Positions 44,796-55,502 of a stretch of DNA of 64,000 nucleotides are shown here, piece after piece. The translations under genes were made by a program, and so were the position numbers. Source of the DNA: Alcanivorax sp. (GTDB lineage Bacteria > Pseudomonadota > Gammaproteobacteria > Pseudomonadales > Alcanivoracaceae). The notes under the pieces are model-generated. The model ran no database searches. It worked only from the letters and a program-made list of their open reading frames with translations, and was not told where the DNA came from. Every line of letters starts with the position of its first letter. The first letter of the stretch is position 1. The stretch is taken from contig NZ_PBSH01000030.1 of NCBI RefSeq assembly GCF_002726155.1, positions 1-64,000 on the forward strand, read 5' to 3'.

Positions 44796-47381
44796 TCAGA
44801 CCAGTCCTTTCAGCTTATACAGTGCCTCCAGCGCCTGCTTGGGGGTCAGCTCATCCGGGTCTATGCCGGTAAGGGCCTGCTCTACAGCACTGGGCTCATT
44901 GAACAGGCTGGCCTGGGCCGGTGTCGCCGCGGCGGGCGTGGTGCCAACGGCAGGGGCGTTTCCCGCAGAGCTGGATGCTGCCAAGGGTTTGCCTTCTTCC
45001 AGCTCGCGCAGTTTATTGCCTGCTTCATGGATCACGCTGGCCGGCACACCCGCCAGTTGGGCCACCTGCAAGCCGTAGCTGCGGCTGGCTGGACCTTCCT
45101 GTACCCGATGCAGGAACACGATTCGGTTGTCATGTTCGCTGGCGGTGAGGTGGGCGTTGTAGATGCCGGGCAGTTGCTCCGGTAGCTGGGTCAGCTCGAA
45201 ATAGTGGGTGGCGAACAGCGTGAACGCCTTGAGATTGCGCGCCAGGTGCTCAGCGGCGGCCCAGGCCAGGCTCAGGCCATCAAAGGTGCTGGTGCCCCGG
45301 CCGATCTCGTCCATCAGCACCAGGCTCTGGGCGGTGGCATTGTTGAGAATGTTGGCGGTTTCCGACATTTCCACCATAAAGGTGGAGCGCCCACCGGCCA
45401 GATCATCTGAAGAGCCGATGCGGGTGAAGATCCGGTCCAGGCTGCCAATGCGAGCACTGGCCGCGGGCACACAGCTGCCCAGGTGGGCAAGCAGGGCGAT
45501 CAGCGCAGTCTGGCGCATGTAGGTGGATTTACCGCCCATGTTTGGGCCGGTAATGATTACCATGCGGCGAGCGTCATCCAGATGCAGGCTGTTGGGCACG
45601 AACGCATCGTCCAGCACTTGCTCTACGACTGGGTGGCGGCCATCCACGATCTCGATGATGGCGTCGTCGTCGACCAGCTGTGGGCGCACCCAGTTGAGGG
45701 CTTCGGCACGCTCGGCCAGGGAGGCGAGCACATCCAGCTCGGCGACGGCGGCAGCGCTGCGCTGCAGGGCATGCAGATCGGCGGCCACTTTTTCCAGCAA
45801 TGCTTCGTAGAGGCGCTTTTCCAGCGCCAGCGCCTTGCTGGAGGCAGACAGGGCCTTGTCTTCAAACTCTTTCAGTTCCGGGGTGATAAAACGTTCGGCA
45901 TTTTTCAGGGTTTGGCGGCGTTGATAATCCGCTGGCGCCTGATCGGACTCGCGTCGCGACAATTCAATGTAATAGCCGTGTACCCGGTTGTACTTCACCC
46001 GCAGGGTGGAAAGCTGGGTGCGTTCGCGCTCACGGGTTTCAATGTCGACTAAAATAGCGCCGGCGTTTTCGCTGATGGAGCGCAGCTCATCCAGCTCTTC
46101 GCTGTAACCGGGGGCAATCACGCCGCCGTCGCGAATCAGCATGGGCGGATTTTCAATCACCGCGGTGCCCAGCAATGCCACCTGATTCGGAAACTGGCCG
46201 ATACGCTCGATTAATTCGTAGAAGCAGTCGGCGGCGGGTAAAGTGCCAATCAACGGCGGTAGTGCCTTCAGGCTGGCATGCAAGCGAGTCAGGTCGCGGG
46301 GGCGAGCAGAACGCAGAGCTACCCGGCCGAGGATCCGCTCCATGTCGCCGATATCATTCAACACATCGCGGGCGGATTCGAAACACCAGCCCTGGCGCAG
46401 GGCGTCGATCTGGTCCTGTCGTTGGGTAAGGGTGGTGCGGTTGCGCAGCGGCTGGTGCACCCAGCGCTTGAGCAGGCGCGCGCCCATGGCGGTTTGGGTG
46501 CTGTCCAGCACCCAGGCCAGGGTGTGCTGTTCCTGGCCATCCAGGGTTTCGGTCAGTTCCAGGTTGCGGCGGGTGGCCGCGTCCATGGCCACTGCGTCGT
46601 CAAAACTTTCTACGGCCAGGCCGGTAATGTGCGGTAGCTCACCGCGCTGGGTCTCCTTGGCATAGCCAAGCAGGGCGCCGGCGGCGGAGACCGCCACGGC
46701 GGTGGGTTCACCGAAGCCGGCCAGATCCTGTACCTGGAATTGCTGACACAACTGGCGGCGGGCGGCGTCCTCGTCAAATTCCCAGCCGGGCCGTTTGCGC
46801 GTGCCGGGGCGTTCAGCCCAGCGGCCCGGCAGGCCGTGTTCCTCGCTGAGCAGAAGCTCCGCCGGTGACCAGCGTTCCAGCAGGGCCTGCAGTTGTTCGG
46901 CACCTTCTACCTGGGTGACCACGAAGCGCCCGGCGGCCAGGTCCAGGCTGGCGCAGCCGTACTGGTTGTTGTGGTCGAAAACCGCGCACAGCAAATTGTC
47001 ACGGCGCTCTTCCAGCAGCGCCTCGTCACTCACCGTGCCCGGAGTAACAATGCGCACCACCTTGCGTTCCACCGGCCCTTTGGCCAGGGCGGGGTCACCG
47101 ATCTGCTCGGCAATGGCCACGGATTCGCCCAGCTTCACCAGCCGAGCCAGGTAGTTCTCCGCCGCATGATAGGGAATCCCTGCCATGGGAATCGGCTTGC
47201 CGGCACTCTGGCCCCGTTGGGTCAGGGTAATGTCCAGCAACCGCGCCGCCTTCTGTGCATCCCCAAAGAACAACTCGTAGAAATCGCCCATGCGGTAGAA
47301 CACCAGCTGATCCGGGTGCTCGGCCTTGATACCGAGGTATTGCTGCATCATCGGCGTATGTTGGCTCAGGTCCGCGCTCAC
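44796..47381 (-). CDS. mutS: DNA mismatch repair protein MutS
   Basis: 861 aa. The start is GTG 47381 ([20 protein letters not shown]) because GGAGG lies 5 nt upstream; a longer frame reaches 47504 but the extra 41 residues are not conserved. The mismatch-binding Phe-x-Glu motif is GDFYELF (about residues 34-40). Connector, lever and clamp domains follow, then the ATPase with Walker [35 protein letters not shown] and Walker [18 protein letters not shown] Pro/Ala-rich linker precedes the C-terminal tetramerisation helix ([19 protein letters not shown]). Full length. Confidence 0.97.
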   Translation of the reverse strand: MSADLSQHTPMMQQYLGIKAEHPDQLVFYRMGDFYELFFGDAQKAARLLDITLTQRGQSAGKPIPMAGIPYHAAENYLARLVKLGESVAIAEQIGDPALAKGPVERKVVRIVTPGTVSDEALLEERRDNLLCAVFDHNNQYGCASLDLAAGRFVVTQVEGAEQLQALLERWSPAELLLSEEHGLPGRWAERPGTRKRPGWEFDEDAARRQLCQQFQVQDLAGFGEPTAVAVSAAGALLGYAKETQRGELPHITGLAVESFDDAVAMDAATRRNLELTETLDGQEQHTLAWVLDSTQTAMGARLLKRWVHQPLRNRTTLTQRQDQIDALRQGWCFESARDVLNDIGDMERILGRVALRSARPRDLTRLHASLKALPPLIGTLPAADCFYELIERIGQFPNQVALLGTAVIENPPMLIRDGGVIAPGYSEELDELRSISENAGAILVDIETRERERTQLSTLRVKYNRVHGYYIELSRRESDQAPADYQRRQTLKNAERFITPELKEFEDKALSASSKALALEKRLYEALLEKVAADLHALQRSAAAVAELDVLASLAERAEALNWVRPQLVDDDAIIEIVDGRHPVVEQVLDDAFVPNSLHLDDARRMVIITGPNMGGKSTYMRQTALIALLAHLGSCVPAASARIGSLDRIFTRIGSSDDLAGGRSTFMVEMSETANILNNATAQSLVLMDEIGRGTSTFDGLSLAWAAAEHLARNLKAFTLFATHYFELTQLPEQLPGIYNAHLTASEHDNRIVFLHRVQEGPASRSYGLQVAQLAGVPASVIHEAGNKLRELEEGKPLAASSSAGNAPAVGTTPAAATPAQASLFNEPSAVEQALTGIDPDELTPKQALEALYKLKGLV

Positions 47382-47589
47382 AGGGCCTCCATGGGGGTAA
47401 TGAATCAATGGGCGCTCATGATATAGCGATATGGGAGAGGAATCATGGTGGATTTGGGGGAGTTGGGTGAGGGGTGGTTTCGGGCTGATTATTCCTGGGG
47501 GCATATATGGATTGAGGCGTCTTTATGAGGAGCACAGCGATGGGGGCATGCGCCCCCGATGTTGCCGCCGGTGCTCTTCGCAATGGTTG

Positions 47590-50070
47590 TTACCAGTGGT
47601 AGTTAACCGTGCCGATAACGCTCCGTGTTTCCCCGTAATAACATTCGGAGTCATTGCAGTTAGACAGATACTCCTTGTCGGTCAGGTTGCGGGCGTTAAC
47701 GGCTAATTCCCAGGGGCCGATTTCATAACCGATCAGCGCATCGAGCAATGTGTAGTCAGGTATTTTTGCCGGTGCTTCTTCATTGGCACCATAGGTCGAT
47801 CCCGTATAGCGGGCTCCTGCGCCAAGCTTCAAACCAAAACCAAAGGTGTAGTCAGACCATAACGAGAACTGGTGCTCGGCGTAGTTAAAGGAACGCTTGC
47901 CGATTTCGCTTGGGTTGGCGCTGTCGGTGACATCGGCTTCCGGCGTCCAGCTGTATGCAGCCTTGAGGTTCGTATTGGGTAGCACTTCTGCCACGGCTTC
48001 CAGTTCGATTCCTCGCACGGTGACTTCACCGGTGTTGCGGGGGGCAAAGCCGGTATCGTAGGTGACGTAGTTTTGTCTCATCAGATCGAATGCCGCAATG
48101 CTGTAGGTGCTGTTGGCCCCCGGGGGCTGGTAGCGCATGCCCACTTCATATTGCCGCCCGGTTTCGGGATCAAAGGGGTTGCCAGTGGCAGGATCGATTG
48201 TTGCGGTTGGAGAAAAGGATTCCGAGTAACTGATATAGGGGGCGAGACCGTTACCTACCAGATAAACCAATCCGGCGCGGCCGCTAAAATTTTCATCGGT
48301 CTGTTTGTCGTTTGAGCCGCTCAATTGATCATCGTTTTCGATGACGGCACGGTCAAAACGTCCGCCAAGGGCAAGCACCCAGTGCTCGTCGAACTTGATC
48401 TGATCCTGGAGATAAAAGCCGGTCTGTTTGAGTACGGTATTGGCATCGATGAACGGTGATGCGGTTAACGTGACTGGCGAGCCGTAGACCGGGTTGTAAA
48501 CATCAATGGGATCGACTGTGCCACCCCAGTAAGCGGTGACATCAAAATCAGACCGTTGATAATCCAGCCCGAATAACAGTGTGTGCTGCCAGCGTCCGGA
48601 GCGCCAGTGAGCTTCTACCTGGTTGTCCAGAGTGAGCTGGCTGGCGGATTCGTCACTGCCAAAGGGTGTGCGGTCTAACAGACGGAAGTTCTCGGGAGCG
48701 CTTGGGTCTCCGGCATTGACGGTAACAAAACGCGGGTTATAGAAGCTCTGATAGTCGGTATCGAATTCCCCGTAGCGCGCGTTCTGACGAAGGGTCCAGG
48801 TGTCGTTAAGATGATGCTCGAACAGATAGCCGATCATCCACTGTTCCTGATTATAGCGGCTGAAATCCGGTTCCCCCCAGAAGGTGGAGGCGGGGATGTT
48901 GCCATTCGGGTTGGGCAGCAAGGTGCCTTGAACGGGGAAATTGCTCCAGTTGGAGGCTACGTTCATGTCCAGGTATTCGGCCAACAACGTTAGTTGGGTG
49001 TCATTGGAGGGGCGCCAGGTCAGAGAAGGCGCAATGTAGGTCCTGTCATTGGGCAGGTCGTCGCCGACGGACAGGTCAGCATCCCGTTCCAAAGCGGTTA
49101 ACCGGTAAAGCCATTTGCCATCGCTGTCTGCTTGCCCTGACAGGTCTGTCGCGATTTGCCTGCGATTGTCTGTACCAATCTGGGCGCTGATTTCACGAAT
49201 CGGGGTGCGGGTCGGCCGCTTGCTGACCACATTGATCAAGCCGCCAGCGGAGTTCTGTCCATACAATACGGAGGATGGACCTCGCAGATATTCAATGCGT
49301 TCGATACCGTAATTCTCGGTTTGCCACACGGCCCAGTTCCCGCTATTGCGTAATTGCAGACCATCCTGATAAAAGCCCGGGGAATAGGCGTCAAAACCTC
49401 GTAGATAAATCCAGTCGTATTGCGAGTCGTTGCCCCAGGGGGTTGCGCTGACACCGGGGGTGTAGCTCAACGCTTCCTTGAGCGTGGTGGCGCCGGTGGT
49501 TTTGACCTGATCGGCGGTGATTACCGAAATGGATTGCGGGATTTCCAGAATCGGGGTGTCCGTTTTGGAGCCTGTCGCGCTTCGTTTCGCGGTAAACCCT
49601 TCTACCGGCCCGTAAGCGGATTCACCGATTCCTTCTGCATTGACGGTGACCGGTGCCAGGGTGACGGCGCTGTTTGTGGCTCCCACCAAGGTCACAGTAT
49701 TGCTGCCGGAAAACTGAAACCGGATGCCCGAGCCTGCCAGTAACTGTTGCAGCCCTTGCTGAACCGTATATTCCCCGGTCAGTCCGTTACTTTTTTTACC
49801 CTGCGTCAGTTCTCCCGCGCCCGCCAGATAAAGCCCTGTTTGTGCTGCAAAACGGTTCAAGGCATTGGATAGGGGGCCTGCGGGAATATTGAACGTGGTA
49901 CGGGTTTGTGACGCGGCAAGGTTTTGTGCGTTGGCGGATTGGGGCGAGAGTATCGGGCCTGCCAGCGTAATAGCGATGACGAGCCCGGCGCTCGCCAGTT
50001 GGATGGCCCGCCCGGTGGGGCGAGTGTTATGCCGTAAATCGGTGGGGTGATACGGGTTGCCAACGGGCAT
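47590..50070 (-). CDS. TonB-dependent ferric siderophore receptor with STN signalling domain
   Basis: 826 aa from ATG 50070 (MPVGNPYHPTDLRHNTRPTG); a longer frame reaches 50154. After a long signal region (IQLASAGLVIAITLAGPIL-..-ANA) comes an STN (secretin/TonB N-terminal signalling) domain: TRTTFNIPAGPLSNALNRFA, GLTGEYTVQQGLQQLLAGS. The plug carries a TonB-box-like stretch, ILEIPQSISVITADQVKTTG and IEYLRGPSSVLYGQNSAGGL-INVVSKRP. The 22-strand barrel ends NARNLTDKEYLSN...SVIGTVNYHW. The STN domain means it signals to FecR when loaded. Most like FpvA/FhuE/FoxA-type hydroxamate or mixed siderophore receptors; the ligand is not determinable. Confidence 0.93.
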   Translation of the reverse strand: MPVGNPYHPTDLRHNTRPTGRAIQLASAGLVIAITLAGPILSPQSANAQNLAASQTRTTFNIPAGPLSNALNRFAAQTGLYLAGAGELTQGKKSNGLTGEYTVQQGLQQLLAGSGIRFQFSGSNTVTLVGATNSAVTLAPVTVNAEGIGESAYGPVEGFTAKRSATGSKTDTPILEIPQSISVITADQVKTTGATTLKEALSYTPGVSATPWGNDSQYDWIYLRGFDAYSPGFYQDGLQLRNSGNWAVWQTENYGIERIEYLRGPSSVLYGQNSAGGLINVVSKRPTRTPIREISAQIGTDNRRQIATDLSGQADSDGKWLYRLTALERDADLSVGDDLPNDRTYIAPSLTWRPSNDTQLTLLAEYLDMNVASNWSNFPVQGTLLPNPNGNIPASTFWGEPDFSRYNQEQWMIGYLFEHHLNDTWTLRQNARYGEFDTDYQSFYNPRFVTVNAGDPSAPENFRLLDRTPFGSDESASQLTLDNQVEAHWRSGRWQHTLLFGLDYQRSDFDVTAYWGGTVDPIDVYNPVYGSPVTLTASPFIDANTVLKQTGFYLQDQIKFDEHWVLALGGRFDRAVIENDDQLSGSNDKQTDENFSGRAGLVYLVGNGLAPYISYSESFSPTATIDPATGNPFDPETGRQYEVGMRYQPPGANSTYSIAAFDLMRQNYVTYDTGFAPRNTGEVTVRGIELEAVAEVLPNTNLKAAYSWTPEADVTDSANPSEIGKRSFNYAEHQFSLWSDYTFGFGLKLGAGARYTGSTYGANEEAPAKIPDYTLLDALIGYEIGPWELAVNARNLTDKEYLSNCNDSECYYGETRSVIGTVNYHW

Positions 50071-50173
50071 GTTAGGGACTCCCTCAATCGGTAAAAATTC
50101 TCGTTCTTTCCTTAACACGGGCGAACGGAAAAAAGGGGAAGCCTTGATGAGCACTTTTTTGACTCGGGGAAAT

Positions 50174-51157
50174 TCAGTGACCGGGTTCCAGGGTTACCCA
50201 CCACGGCAGCACGCGCCGGGCACGTATCGGTAGCGCATTTTCCAGCATGGCCAGAGTGTGGTCGGGCTTGTCGATGGGGTAGGTGCCTATCACTTTTAAA
50301 TCGGCCACCGATGTATCCACGGCCAGGTAGCCGTGGCGGTACCGGCTCAGCTCGTCCACCAGCTCTTGCAGCGAGATGTTGTCGGCAACAATCAGGCCTT
50401 GTTGCCAGGCGACACGTGAAGATTGCGCCTTTATCGGCTCATCGATTGCGTTGGCGCTGAAGGCCGTGTGCTCCCCGGCTTGCAGGGTGAGTCTTTGTTC
50501 GCTGGTGGTGTTGATTTCCACGGCACCTTCATAAACCGAGATCTGCGTATCCCCGTATCCTTGCTGCACGCTGAAGCGGGTGCCAAGAGCGCGTAAGCTG
50601 CCTTGAAGCGTAGTCACCACAAAGGGGCGCGCGAGGGCGTCTTTGGCTGTTTCAATGAGGATTTCGCCGTCCCTCAGTTTGATGTGACGAATCGTATCGG
50701 TGTAGCTGATATCCACGGCGGTGGCGGTGTTGAGCCATAGTTGCCCGCCATCACTGAGTGTCAGTTGGCGTTGTTCGCCGGTGGCAGTGCGGTAATCCGC
50801 TGACAGGGCATGGGCCAGCTGGCGGGCCGTGGCGGGCAGCGTTGTCTGGCTCCAGATCAGCCAGGTTGCCACGCTCGCCAGGCCGCCGCCCACAAGGGTC
50901 CGGCGCGTAATTCGGCTGCTGCGGGTGCCATCAATGATTTGCCGGGCACCGGTTGTACCGGCCTGTTGTTGAGCATGCTGAAAGCGTTGGCCTACCTGTT
51001 CCACATAGCGCCAGGCTCTCTGGTGCTCCGGGTGATCGTTCAACCATGCTTCCCACTGATCTCGTTCCTGCTGGCTCACATCTTCGGCAAGCATAGTGGC
51101 AAACCACTGTGCGGCTTGTTGCAATATATGATGGGCGGGCAGGTCGGGTTGTGACAT
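50174..51157 (-). CDS. fecR: FecR-family anti-sigma/signal transducer
   Basis: 327 aa. N-terminal DUF4880 cytoplasmic segment (MSQPDLPAHHILQQAAQWFA, WEAWLNDHPEHQRAWRYVEQ), a single transmembrane helix near residues 88-105 (LVGGGLASVATWLIWSQTTL), then the periplasmic FecR domain (DYRTATGEQRQLTLSDGGQL, LNTATAVDI, IETAKDALARPFVVTTLQGS, RALGTRFSVQ) and a C-terminal STN-like end that meets the receptor. Start ATG 51157 is separated from the fecI stop by no nucleotides, so the two are coupled. Confidence 0.94.
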   Translation of the reverse strand: MSQPDLPAHHILQQAAQWFATMLAEDVSQQERDQWEAWLNDHPEHQRAWRYVEQVGQRFQHAQQQAGTTGARQIIDGTRSSRITRRTLVGGGLASVATWLIWSQTTLPATARQLAHALSADYRTATGEQRQLTLSDGGQLWLNTATAVDISYTDTIRHIKLRDGEILIETAKDALARPFVVTTLQGSLRALGTRFSVQQGYGDTQISVYEGAVEINTTSEQRLTLQAGEHTAFSANAIDEPIKAQSSRVAWQQGLIVADNISLQELVDELSRYRHGYLAVDTSVADLKVIGTYPIDKPDHTLAMLENALPIRARRVLPWWVTLEPGH

Positions 51158-51682
51158 CTAGCTCACCGAATGATGGAAACGGGCTTCGATTAGCATGCAC
51201 TCCAGCATTGCTTTGGCCATGTAGTTTTTGATCGTACGCTCTGACACATCCAGCTGTGCCGCAATCTGTTTATAGGTGAGCCCGTCGATTTGTGAAAGCA
51301 CGAAGGTTTTCGCTACTTTTTCCGGTAACCGGTGAAGCATTTCATCAATTTCGCAGAAAGTCTCCACAATGATCGCGTGCTCTTCCGGCGAAATGTCCAG
51401 CGCTTCCGGACGGGCCGCGACCACGTCCAGCCAGGCTTGCTCCACGGATTGGCGGCGCCAAAGGTCGATACACAGGCGGCCTGCTACGGTACGCAGGTAA
51501 CTGCGGGCGGCGCCCAGATTATTGAGGGGACGCGGATTGGCGAGCAGGCGGACAAAAGTGTCCTGGGCCAGATCCGCCGCCAGGGCAGGGCAGCCGAGCC
51601 GGCGGTTAAGCCAGCTTTGTAGCCAGCCATGATTCTCGTTGTACAGCGTTTCCACCGGCAGCGATCCTGTTGTCGCCGACAT
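51158..51682 (-). CDS. fecI: FecI-type ECF sigma factor
   Basis: 174-aa extracytoplasmic-function sigma factor. Region 2 has DLAQDTFVRLLANPRPLNN and ARSYLRTVAGRLCIDLWRRQ (-10 binding); region 4 has LPEKVAKTFVLSQIDGLTYK and QIAAQLDVSERTIKNYMAKA (-35 binding). It directs the receptor gene when FecR is triggered. A Fur-like box precedes it at 51728-51746, so iron repression is expected. Confidence 0.94.
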   Translation of the reverse strand: MSATTGSLPVETLYNENHGWLQSWLNRRLGCPALAADLAQDTFVRLLANPRPLNNLGAARSYLRTVAGRLCIDLWRRQSVEQAWLDVVAARPEALDISPEEHAIIVETFCEIDEMLHRLPEKVAKTFVLSQIDGLTYKQIAAQLDVSERTIKNYMAKAMLECMLIEARFHHSVS

Positions 51683-51727
51683 AAGGTCGCCCCCAGCGTA
51701 AGTGATCGAATAATAAGCGGCGAGAGT

Positions 51728-51746
51728 AAATGAGAATAGATATCAT
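51728..51746 (-). promoter_or_regulatory. Fur-box-like operator upstream of fecI
   Basis: AATGAGAATAGATATCATT: outer AATGA/TCATT symmetry and TGAGAAT-n-GATATCA resembling the 7-1-7 Fur consensus TGATAAT-n-ATTATCA with mismatches. It is 46-64 bp upstream of the fecI start, where the promoter should be. Confidence 0.6.
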
Positions 51747-52230
51747 TACAATATCGAGGCGTCTTGCGCTTGGCTGTTTGAAAGCAATCCAGTTCAACGT
51801 GATTGAGGGCGGGTGCCGACGGGATGGCCTCCCGCAAGTCGCTGCCGTTAACTGATACAGACTTGCCGCTTGATTCATATTACCGGGCCAGGAAAACGCA
51901 AGAGTGCTTGCCATAACCCGTGTCTGCTCCACCCTCAGGTATTTCCTCAATTCCACATGCCCTTCTGATTTGAAGTGCGGTGCGGGAATAGTGCTTCCAT
52001 CGGCGCGTTATCCCTGCCATTGCTCCGGCGCCACCCAATTTTGCTGCGTCACCGTATAGGTCTGGTCCAGATCGGTTTTCGTTCTTCCTCTGGGTTACGA
52101 AAAGACTACAAATTGATCAATACAAACAATCTGGACAAATGACCAAATTTAATGATTGACTGAGGTCATGCCTGTGAGGACTCCGTGGATCAGGCCATAA
52201 AACAGCAAAACAATAATTCGGGAGAGTATG
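51747..52230. other. Intergenic region between fecI and the GMC gene
   Basis: About 480 bp without a supported gene. The right part contains an AT-rich stretch (AAATTGATCAATACAAACAA) and an inverted repeat ATGACC (52139-52144) ... GGTCAT (52164-52169) about 60-90 bp upstream of the GMC start, candidate operator for the TetR regulator encoded at the end of that operon. Confidence 0.5.
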
Positions 52231-53850
52231 ATGAAATTTGACTACGTCATCGTCGGCGGAGGTTCAGCGGGAGCTGTGCTGGCCGCTCGTCTAAGTGAGG
52301 ATCCCTCGGTATCTGTCTGTCTGCTGGAAGCTGGTGGCAAGGGAGATCACATTCTGATTCGCGCCCCTGCCGGGGTGGTGGCAATGATGCCTGGCCACGG
52401 CAAGATCAGTAACTGGGCCTTTAATACCGAGCCACAGCCGGGGCTGAATGGCCGGTTGGGTTACCAGCCACGTGGCAAGGCGCTGGGTGGTTCCAGCGCC
52501 ATCAATGCCATGCTGTACGTGCGCGGCCATCGTGAGGATTACGATGGATGGGCCGAGCAGGGGTGTGAGGGTTGGTCCTGGGACGAGGTGCTCCCGTATT
52601 TCCGCAAATCGGAAAACAATGAGAATGGCAGCAATGAGTACCATGGTGACAATGGTCCGCTGCATGTTAGCAACCAGAAAAGCCCGCGCCCGATGACCCA
52701 TGCCTTTGTTGAATCTGCCTGCCAGGCGGGGTATGCCGCCAAGGCAGACTTTAATACCGGTGATAACGAAGGGGTAGGGATCTACCAGGTTACCCAGTTT
52801 CACGGTCAGCCTAAAAACGGTGAGCGTTGCTCTACCGCAGCGGCCTTTCTCCACCCGGTGATGGAGCGCAAAAATCTGACTGTTCTGACTGGGGCCCATG
52901 CCACCCGGATTATGTTCGAGGGCAAGCGTGCCAGCGGTGTGCGTTACAGGTGCAAAGGCGAGGATGCCGTGGTGAATGCCAACCGTGAGGTGCTGTTGTG
53001 TGGTGGGGCATTCAATTCTCCCCAGCTGCTGCAGCTGTCTGGTGTAGGGCGCCCGCAGGACATTACCCCTCATGGTATCGAGATGGTTCACGAACTGCCC
53101 GGCGTCGGTCAGAACTTGCAGGATCATCTGGACTTTATTCTCGCTTACAAAAGCAGGGACACCGATAACTTTGGTATCGGTGTGGCGGGGAGCGCCAATC
53201 TGCTCAAGCACATGGCCCAGTGGAAGAAAGACGGAACGGGCATGATCGCTACACCATTCGCGGAAGGGGCTGCGTTCCTGAAAACGGATGAGTCATTGTC
53301 GAAGCCGGATATCCAGCTGCACTTTGTTATTTCCGTGGTGGATGATCATGCTCGAAAGCTTCACATGGGGTATGGCTTCAGTTGTCACGTTTGTGCGGTG
53401 CGGCCGCATTCGCGCGGAAATGTCTTCCTCAAGAGTGCGGATCCGTTGGCGGATCCGGGTATCGATCCGAAATTCTTGTCGGATGAGCGGGATCTGGAAA
53501 CCACCATCAAGGGAGCAAAGATGACCCGTCAGATTCTCGAGGGTCAGCCGATGGCGAAATACCGTCAGCAGGAACTGTTTGGTGTGCGTGACGGTTTGAG
53601 CGACAAGGAATGGGAAGCCCATATTCGCTCCCGGGCCGACACCATTTATCACCCGATTGGCACCTGCAAGATGGGTATCGACAGCATGGCTGTGGTCGAC
53701 CCTCAATTAAAGGTTCATGGGCTGGAAGGGCTGCGAGTGGTGGATGCATCGGTGATGCCTACTCTTACCAGCGGTAATACCAACGCGCCCACCATAATGA
53801 TTGCCGAGAAAGCGGTAGACATGATTCGCACCGCTGCTGCTAACGCCTGA
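52231..53850 (+). CDS. GMC-family FAD alcohol dehydrogenase (AlkJ-like)
   Basis: 539 aa. ATG 52231 (MKFDYVIVGGGSAGAVLAAR) has GGAG 6 nt upstream; ATG 52228 adds one Met. FAD-binding GGGSAGAVLAARLSEDPSV (about 8-26), GMC signature RGKALGGSSAINAMLYVRGH (about 79-98) and LLCGGAFNSPQLLQLSGVG (about 250-270). The C-terminal part has TIYHPIGTCKMG (catalytic His) and TSGNTNAPTIMIAEKAVD (conserved Asn). It oxidises primary alcohols to aldehydes and passes electrons to quinone. Followed after 10 bp by an acyl-CoA synthetase and then an aldehyde dehydrogenase. Confidence 0.93.
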   Translation: MKFDYVIVGGGSAGAVLAARLSEDPSVSVCLLEAGGKGDHILIRAPAGVVAMMPGHGKISNWAFNTEPQPGLNGRLGYQPRGKALGGSSAINAMLYVRGHREDYDGWAEQGCEGWSWDEVLPYFRKSENNENGSNEYHGDNGPLHVSNQKSPRPMTHAFVESACQAGYAAKADFNTGDNEGVGIYQVTQFHGQPKNGERCSTAAAFLHPVMERKNLTVLTGAHATRIMFEGKRASGVRYRCKGEDAVVNANREVLLCGGAFNSPQLLQLSGVGRPQDITPHGIEMVHELPGVGQNLQDHLDFILAYKSRDTDNFGIGVAGSANLLKHMAQWKKDGTGMIATPFAEGAAFLKTDESLSKPDIQLHFVISVVDDHARKLHMGYGFSCHVCAVRPHSRGNVFLKSADPLADPGIDPKFLSDERDLETTIKGAKMTRQILEGQPMAKYRQQELFGVRDGLSDKEWEAHIRSRADTIYHPIGTCKMGIDSMAVVDPQLKVHGLEGLRVVDASVMPTLTSGNTNAPTIMIAEKAVDMIRTAAANA

Positions 53851-53860
53851 GGAGAAAAGA

Positions 53861-55501
53861 ATGAGTGAAGCCATGAACGGCACCATGATGTATCAGCCCC
53901 TGACGGTGGGCTCATTGATTGACCATGCCATGCAGTATCACGCGGGCACCGAAGTGGTGTCGGTGGAAACCAGCGGTGATGTGGAAACCCAAAATTGGGG
54001 TGTCGTCGCTGAGAATGCGCGGCGTCTTGCCGCTGTGCTGGACACGCTTGGTGTGGCGCAGGGTAGCCGCTGCGCAACGATCGCCTGGAATAATCGTCGT
54101 CATCTGGAAATTTATTACGGCGTTGCCGCCAGCGGCCGTATTACCCACACCATTAATCCGCGACTGCACCCGGACCAGCTCACCTTTATTGTGGAAGATG
54201 CTGATGACCAGGTGCTTTTTATTGACCGTACCTTTTTGCCGGCCGTCGCCAGCCTGAAACCCAGGCTGGGCAATATCCGTCATTTTGTCCTCATGGGGGG
54301 GCGGGATGCGGAAGCGGAGGCCATGCTTGATGGGCTGAAGTTTTATGATGAATTACTGGGTGAGGTAGAGCCGCTCAGCGAGTGGCCGGCGCTGGATGAA
54401 AACAGTGCGGCGGCTCTTTGTTATACCTCGGGAACCACGGGCAATCCCAAGGGTGTGCAATATACCCATCGCTCCCTGGTGCTGCATTCACTGGCAGGAA
54501 ACCAACCCGACGGCATTGCCATCGCAGCACGGGATACCGTGTTGCCGGTGGTGCCCATGTTCCATGTTAATGCCTGGGGTGTGCCTTACATCGCTGCGGC
54601 GGTAGGCGCAAAACTGGTGTTGCCCGGCCCGAATCTGGATGGCGACAGCCTGGTGGCACTGCTTAATGACCAGGCTGTGACCCTGGCGTTGGGGGTGCCC
54701 ACTATTTGGATGGGGCTGCTGGAAGCGCTTTCCCGAACGGGCAAGAAGCTGGATCACCTGGTTCGTACCGTGGTGGGGGGCTCTGCATTGCCGCCCTCAA
54801 TGCTGCGAGAGTTTCGCGATAAATACGACGTGGAACTGATCCACGCTTGGGGCATGACAGAAACGTCGCCGCTGGGCACTGTCAATCAGCTGCTGCAAAA
54901 GCACGATGCTCTCAATGATGATGAGAAGGCTCGTTTGCGTGAGGGGCAGGGGCGCCCGCCCTATGGGGTGAGCCTGCGTCTGGTGGACGAGGCAGGCAAA
55001 TGCTTGCCCCATGATGGCGAAACCCAGGGAGACTTGCAGATTCGTGGCCACTGGATTGTGGAAAGTTACTTCGGAAAAAAACAGACCGCTCTCACTGATG
55101 ATGGCTGGTTTGATACCGGAGATGTGGCCACAGTGGATGGTGATGGTTTCATGATTATCCGTGACCGGTCCAAGGATATTATCAAATCTGGCGGCGAGTG
55201 GATTTCCACTGTGGAGCTGGAAAACATAGCCATCGCCCACCCGGGCATTGCCAATGCTGCCGCCATTGCCGCCCGCCATCCCAAGTGGGATGAGCGACCG
55301 ATCCTGGTTGCCATTCGTGATGAAAACAGCAATGTCACCGAGAAGGAAATTCTCGATTTCTATGAGGGTAAAGTGGCCAGCTGGCAAGTGCCGGATAAGG
55401 TCATCTTTGTTGATGCATTGCCGTTGGGCGCCACCGGCAAGGTTATGAAAAATCAGCTGCGCGAACACTACGGTGACGCGTTGCTCAAGGAGGGTGCATA
55501 G
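53861..55501 (+). CDS. Medium/long-chain acyl-CoA synthetase (AlkK-like)
   Basis: 546-aa AMP-forming ligase. P-loop YTSGTTGNPKGVQYTHRS (about 184-201), VPMFHVNAWGVPYIAAAVGA (typical of AlkK), WGMTETSPLGTVNQL, WFDTGDVATVDGDGFMIIRD-RSKDIIKSGGEWIS, and the catalytic lysine in PLGATGKVMKNQLR. Start ATG 53861 with AGGAGAA upstream. Adjacent to the alcohol and aldehyde dehydrogenases, so it activates the fatty acid they produce. Its stop (55499-55501) is one base before the ALDH start. Confidence 0.94.
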   Translation: MSEAMNGTMMYQPLTVGSLIDHAMQYHAGTEVVSVETSGDVETQNWGVVAENARRLAAVLDTLGVAQGSRCATIAWNNRRHLEIYYGVAASGRITHTINPRLHPDQLTFIVEDADDQVLFIDRTFLPAVASLKPRLGNIRHFVLMGGRDAEAEAMLDGLKFYDELLGEVEPLSEWPALDENSAAALCYTSGTTGNPKGVQYTHRSLVLHSLAGNQPDGIAIAARDTVLPVVPMFHVNAWGVPYIAAAVGAKLVLPGPNLDGDSLVALLNDQAVTLALGVPTIWMGLLEALSRTGKKLDHLVRTVVGGSALPPSMLREFRDKYDVELIHAWGMTETSPLGTVNQLLQKHDALNDDEKARLREGQGRPPYGVSLRLVDEAGKCLPHDGETQGDLQIRGHWIVESYFGKKQTALTDDGWFDTGDVATVDGDGFMIIRDRSKDIIKSGGEWISTVELENIAIAHPGIANAAAIAARHPKWDERPILVAIRDENSNVTEKEILDFYEGKVASWQVPDKVIFVDALPLGATGKVMKNQLREHYGDALLKEGA

Positions 55502-55502
55502 C

